17,876 bases of DNA. Source: an uncultured Prevotellaceae bacterium. GTDB lineage: Bacteria > Bacteroidota > Bacteroidia > Bacteroidales > Bacteroidaceae. The notes under the pieces are model-generated. The model did no database searches. It saw nothing but the letters and a program-made list of their open reading frames with translations, and was not told the DNA's origin. A program made the position numbers and the translations under genes. Below, in pieces: positions 14,834 to 17,876 of this stretch; the first letter of the stretch is position 1, and every line of letters starts with the position of its first letter. The stretch spans positions 1 to 17,876 of the forward strand of contig CABSGW010000021.1 of the NCBI GenBank assembly GCA_902477365.1. The letters are read 5' to 3'.

Positions 14834-15897
14834 GGATGAAAAAGAGGAGCTTGATGTACAAGACACTCACACAGTTTATTAGCTGTGTGGTTATCTTATT
14901 ACTGTTGGCAACACCTGTGTTCTATTGGTTGACTAAGAGCTTTTATGCCGAAGATATGATAGATATTATCGAGGCCGTGCAACAAGGAAGATCGATTCCG
15001 GCTCTTGATCTCGAAGAAGACATCTTGCACGGTATCATGATACAGTTTGCGCTTATAGCCATCGTATTAGGAGTGGCTATCGTATGGATGATTCGGTTCA
15101 TCTCTAGGCGGTTATGGCAACCGTTTGACAGAGTTTTGGAAACGATTGAACATTTTAGGTTGGAGAACGGAGTCTGTCCGCAGTTGGAGGAAAATGATGT
15201 GAAAGAGTTTTCCAGATTGAACGCCACACTGGAAAGACTGATGACGGACAGCCTGAACAGTTATCGTCTGCAGAAAGAGTTTACAGAGAATGCTTCGCAC
15301 GAGCTGCAAACTCCCTTGGCCGTATTCCAAAGTAAACTTGACTTGTTGCTCCAGTTGCCGGAACTTACCGAACGGCAGGCGGCCATCATACAAGAGCTGT
15401 ACCAGATGAACAGCCGCCTGTCGCGACTGAGCCGTAACTTGTTGTTATTGGCAAAGATGGAGAATAACCAGTTCTGCCGGACGGCATCTATTGATGTGGT
15501 AGCGGTGATGAACGAGCAGTTGCCTTATCTTGAGCGTATGGCCGACGGATTGACATTGAGAAAAGAGATGCCGTTAAATATTTTTTCGATACAGGCTAAT
15601 CGCTCTTTGTTGGAAAGCATGCTAAACAATCTTGTTGTAAATGCCGTTCGACACAATAAACCGGGTGGAGAAATTCTGGTTGCCTTGTCAGAAACAAGTC
15701 TGCAGGTCTCCAATACGTCTGATGAGGCCGCTTTGGATGAGAATTTGATATTTAACCGTTTTTATCGCCCGTCGGAGAAAGTAAAAGGTAATGGGCTGGG
15801 GCTTGCCATCGTGAAAGCCGTTTGCGATTACCATGGCTGGCATGTTGCTTACGACTATTCCGAGGGAATACATACGTTTGCGGTGAGGTTTTTGTAA
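14830..15897 (+). CDS. Membrane sensor histidine kinase partner of the response regulator
   Basis: A 355-residue kinase. It has two membrane helices (about residues 13-34 and 69-89) flanking a very short periplasmic stretch of about 35 residues, a HAMP-like linker, the H-box FTENASHELQTPLA with His157, the N-box LLNNLVVNAVRHN (about 265-276) and the G2 box GNGLGLAIV (about 320-328). The usual G1 box DxGxG is replaced by the VSNTSDEAALDE region, while FNRFYRPS follows as expected. The start at 14830 forms an ATGA overlap with the regulator stop; an ATG at 14818 would add four residues. The tiny periplasmic loop argues for sensing in or near the membrane rather than of a bulky ligand. Confidence 0.93.
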   Translation: MRMKKRSLMYKTLTQFISCVVILLLLATPVFYWLTKSFYAEDMIDIIEAVQQGRSIPALDLEEDILHGIMIQFALIAIVLGVAIVWMIRFISRRLWQPFDRVLETIEHFRLENGVCPQLEENDVKEFSRLNATLERLMTDSLNSYRLQKEFTENASHELQTPLAVFQSKLDLLLQLPELTERQAAIIQELYQMNSRLSRLSRNLLLLAKMENNQFCRTASIDVVAVMNEQLPYLERMADGLTLRKEMPLNIFSIQANRSLLESMLNNLVVNAVRHNKPGGEILVALSETSLQVSNTSDEAALDENLIFNRFYRPSEKVKGNGLGLAIVKAVCDYHGWHVAYDYSEGIHTFAVRFL

Positions 15898-15926
15898 ATC
15901 TTCAAATTTTCCACAAAGTCGGTTGC

Positions 15927-15934
15927 TAGCTTTG
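15927..15934 (+). promoter_or_regulatory. -7 element (TAGCTTTG) for the PAP2 phosphatase gene
   Basis: An exact TAnnTTTG match 29 bases before the ATG at 15964. The nearest upstream T-run (15907-15910) is closer than the normal -33 distance, so the -33 element is weak. This promoter could let the phosphatase gene be expressed independently of the two-component pair. Confidence 0.45.
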
Positions 15935-15963
15935 CTGTCCTAATCCAAGTATATTAGAACAGC

Positions 15964-17223
15964 ATGAAAAGAATAACTTTGTGTGTGGTGGGTATTTGTT
16001 GTGTTACCTTCTTATCGGCTCAACATGTTGTGGATAGTGTAACAGTTGAGAGAACAGATAGTCTGAGTGTCCGTACAGCAAGCAGTTTTGGTAAGAGGCT
16101 GGATAAGTTTTCATCTTCCCGTTTTTGCCAAATGACCTATCTTGGAGTCCCGTTAGTTGTTGGCGGCTTGGTCGTGAAAAGCGAAGACGATCGTTTTCGC
16201 GGTTTGCGCAATGATTATCTGCCTCATTTCAACCGGCGTTTGGACGATTATATGCAATATGCTCCTGCCGCAATCATGCTTGGCATGAAAGCTGCCGGAG
16301 TGCAAAGTCGCAGTTCGTGGGGGCGGATGCTTGTTTCTGATGCTTTTTCGGCACTTTTGATGGGCGGTGTGGTAAATACGCTGAAGCAGACGACAAACGT
16401 CGAGCGTCCGGATGGTTCAAACAGACATTCGTTTCCGTCGGGACATACAGCCACAGCTTTTATGACAGCCACTATGTTTAATAAGGAGTACGGGCATAAA
16501 AGTCCCTGGATTGGTATCGGAGCGTACAGCGTGGCTACGGCAACCGGATTGATGCGAGTGGCAAACAACAAGCATTGGTTGAGCGATGTCTTGACTGGTG
16601 CCGGTATCGGCATACTGTCGACCGAGTTGGGATATTATCTGGCCGATCTTATTTTCAAAGAAAAAGGTGTTAAGCGGTTTGCCAGTGAGAATCGGTTTGA
16701 CCGTATGGACAACCCTTCTTTTGTGAGCTTATATCTTGGGCTAAATGTTCCGTTGAGTGGTTACGATATTGATGAGCAGGCCGAATTCCGCACTTCATCA
16801 GGTAGTTCGGCCGGTGTGGAGGGAGCTTATTTCTTTAATTCCTACGTGGGGATTGGTGGACGTCTGGCGGTTTCCAACACTTCAATTATCGTTAACGGAG
16901 ATCGGGCAGAGGACAATACATTTGATGCGTTATCGGTTTGTGGAGGAGGCTATGTCTCTTATCCGTTATCATCACGTTGGGCTGTAGGTGGCAAACTTTT
17001 AGGCGGATATGTGCATTATCCGCTATTAAAACTGAACGATCGGTCTGTCTCTGCCAGAGATGGTATCTGCTTTGGAAGCGGGACTTCGCTGACCTTTAAG
17101 GCAAAGGAGCATTATGGAATCCGTCTTTTCCTCGACTACAACTTACTGCCGTCGCATAGCAAAAAAAGTAACGAATATATGAATACGCTGACTTTGGGGA
17201 TGTCCTTTCTTATTACATTGTAA
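15964..17223 (+). CDS. Secreted PAP2-family phosphatase with a C-terminal beta-barrel-like extension
   Basis: A 419-residue protein with an N-terminal signal peptide (about residues 1-19, ending LSA). The PAP2 core (about 90-235) carries all three acid-phosphatase motifs: Lys141-x6-Arg148-Pro149, Pro158-Ser-Gly-His161, and Arg198-x5-His204-x3-Asp208, so it should be active. Typical substrates are lipid or undecaprenyl phosphates and lipid A phosphates. Residues about 250-419 are not part of a standard PAP2 protein: they show alternating hydrophobic/polar strands, many Gly and aromatic residues, and a final hydrophobic strand TLTLGMSFLITL, resembling a small outer-membrane beta-barrel. It follows the two-component genes by 66 bases. 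The substrate is unknown. Confidence 0.88.
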   Translation: MKRITLCVVGICCVTFLSAQHVVDSVTVERTDSLSVRTASSFGKRLDKFSSSRFCQMTYLGVPLVVGGLVVKSEDDRFRGLRNDYLPHFNRRLDDYMQYAPAAIMLGMKAAGVQSRSSWGRMLVSDAFSALLMGGVVNTLKQTTNVERPDGSNRHSFPSGHTATAFMTATMFNKEYGHKSPWIGIGAYSVATATGLMRVANNKHWLSDVLTGAGIGILSTELGYYLADLIFKEKGVKRFASENRFDRMDNPSFVSLYLGLNVPLSGYDIDEQAEFRTSSGSSAGVEGAYFFNSYVGIGGRLAVSNTSIIVNGDRAEDNTFDALSVCGGGYVSYPLSSRWAVGGKLLGGYVHYPLLKLNDRSVSARDGICFGSGTSLTFKAKEHYGIRLFLDYNLLPSHSKKSNEYMNTLTLGMSFLITL

Positions 17224-17288
17224 GTATTGATGGATGCACGTTGTGTAAATATGAGCCTTACAACAAATAGCGTGTAAGTTCAAAGCAT

Positions 17289-17296
17289 TATATTTG
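17289..17296 (+). promoter_or_regulatory. -7 element (TATATTTG) for the AraC-type gene
   Basis: An exact TAnnTTTG match 24 bases before the ATG at 17321. No TTTG lies at the -33 distance. The 97-base spacer after the phosphatase stop contains no convincing terminator. Confidence 0.45.
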
Positions 17297-17320
17297 CAGA
17301 AAAATAAAAGTGGATAGCAT

Positions 17321-17876
17321 ATGGAACAACTGAATGTATTTGACTGCTCGAATGTGTTGATTGCGTGTTACTTCACCGACGACAAAGGTTGTGCTCACGA
17401 GAATAAGGAACATACGCTTATTTATTTATCATCGGGGGAGTTGGAAATAGAAGAGCGTGGTAAGAAAACCGTGTTACACCCGGGAGAATGTGCTTTTATG
17501 CGGCGCGATAACCGGATGTGGTTACATAAGAAAGTGAAAGAAGGCAGCCCGTATCGTTCTATCGTATTGAAATTCTCGCGTTCTTTCCTGAAGGAGTTTT
17601 ACCAAACAATTAACAAGGAACAGCTTCCGATTGACTCTAAGCGTGAAAGGGTAAGTTTACGGTTGCTTCCGAACAACAGGCCCGATATCCGGTCACTGTT
17701 CGAGTCGGTCATACCCTATTTTGAGGCGGGTGAACAGCCCTCTGAGGAGATACTTAAACTTAAGATGATTGAAGGTGTTTATGTATTGCTCAATACCGAC
17801 CGTAATCTGTATGCATCGCTGTTCGATTTTGTAGAACCTTGGAAAATAGATATTCTTGACTATTTGAATGAAAACT
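17321..17876 (+). CDS. AraC-type transcriptional regulator, N-terminal part (cut by the window end)
   Basis: The frame opens at ATG 17321 and stays open for 185 codons to the end of the window. The N-terminal region (about residues 1-100) looks like an ExsA-like/cupin-type sensor domain: YLSSGELEIEERGKK, VLHPGECAFMRRDN and YRSIVLKFSRSFLKEFY are typical of Bacteroidetes AraC proteins. The segment around FESVIPYFEAGEQPSEEILKLKMIEGVYVLL is the usual helical linker before the two helix-turn-helix motifs, which would follow and are not in the window. The call therefore rests on the N-terminal half only. It is on the same strand as the phosphatase, 97 bases downstream, with its own -7 element. Confidence 0.8.
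   Translation, partial: MEQLNVFDCSNVLIACYFTDDKGCAHENKEHTLIYLSSGELEIEERGKKTVLHPGECAFMRRDNRMWLHKKVKEGSPYRSIVLKFSRSFLKEFYQTINKEQLPIDSKRERVSLRLLPNNRPDIRSLFESVIPYFEAGEQPSEEILKLKMIEGVYVLLNTDRNLYASLFDFVEPWKIDILDYLNEN

Overview
The window looks like a chromosomal segment of a Bacteroidales bacterium (Bacteroides/Parabacteroides-like; I cannot place the genus). The evidence is the gene families (Bacteroidetes-type Wzi, SLBB export protein, RNase Y beside ZapA), weak or absent Shine-Dalgarno sequences, and promoters of the Bacteroidetes type (a -33 TTTG and a -7 TAnnTTTG). The clearest promoters lie upstream of rfbA and of the zapB-like/zapA genes.

Bases 1-7806, plus strand: the distal part of a Wzx/Wzy-dependent capsule or exopolysaccharide locus. 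In order it holds a 5'-truncated SLBB outer-membrane export protein (Wza type), a Wzz-like chain-length protein, a Wzx flippase, a Wzy-like polymerase, a GT2 glycosyltransferase and two GT4 glycosyltransferases. Several genes overlap by 4-7 bases, as in one transcript, and the locus ends at a strong hairpin terminator at about 7883-7933. No initiating sugar-phosphate transferase is present in the window.

Bases 7976-12949, minus strand, reading right to left: a conserved protein of unknown function; a promoter; a short coiled-coil protein placed like a ZapB analogue; ZapA; a 130-base spacer with two well-formed RNA hairpins (possibly 6S-like RNA or an rny leader); RNase Y; a Wzi-type outer-membrane capsule assembly protein; and a small lipoprotein. 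A capsule surface protein therefore lies 11 bases downstream of an RNA-decay/cell-division block and converges on the capsule operon.

Bases 13145-17876, plus strand: rfbA (dTDP-glucose synthesis, a nucleotide-sugar source) with its own promoter and a long-stem terminator; an OmpR-type response regulator overlapping its histidine kinase by 4 bases; a secreted PAP2-family phosphatase with an extra C-terminal domain that looks like a beta-barrel; and the N-terminal part of an AraC-type regulator cut by the window end.

The theme is cell-envelope biogenesis: polymer synthesis and export, surface attachment (Wzi), precursor supply (RfbA) and envelope-linked sensing. I found no mobile element, CRISPR array, tRNA or rRNA. 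The least explained parts are the zapA-rny spacer, the PAP2 fusion, and the unknown proteins at 7976-8440 and 12311-12949.
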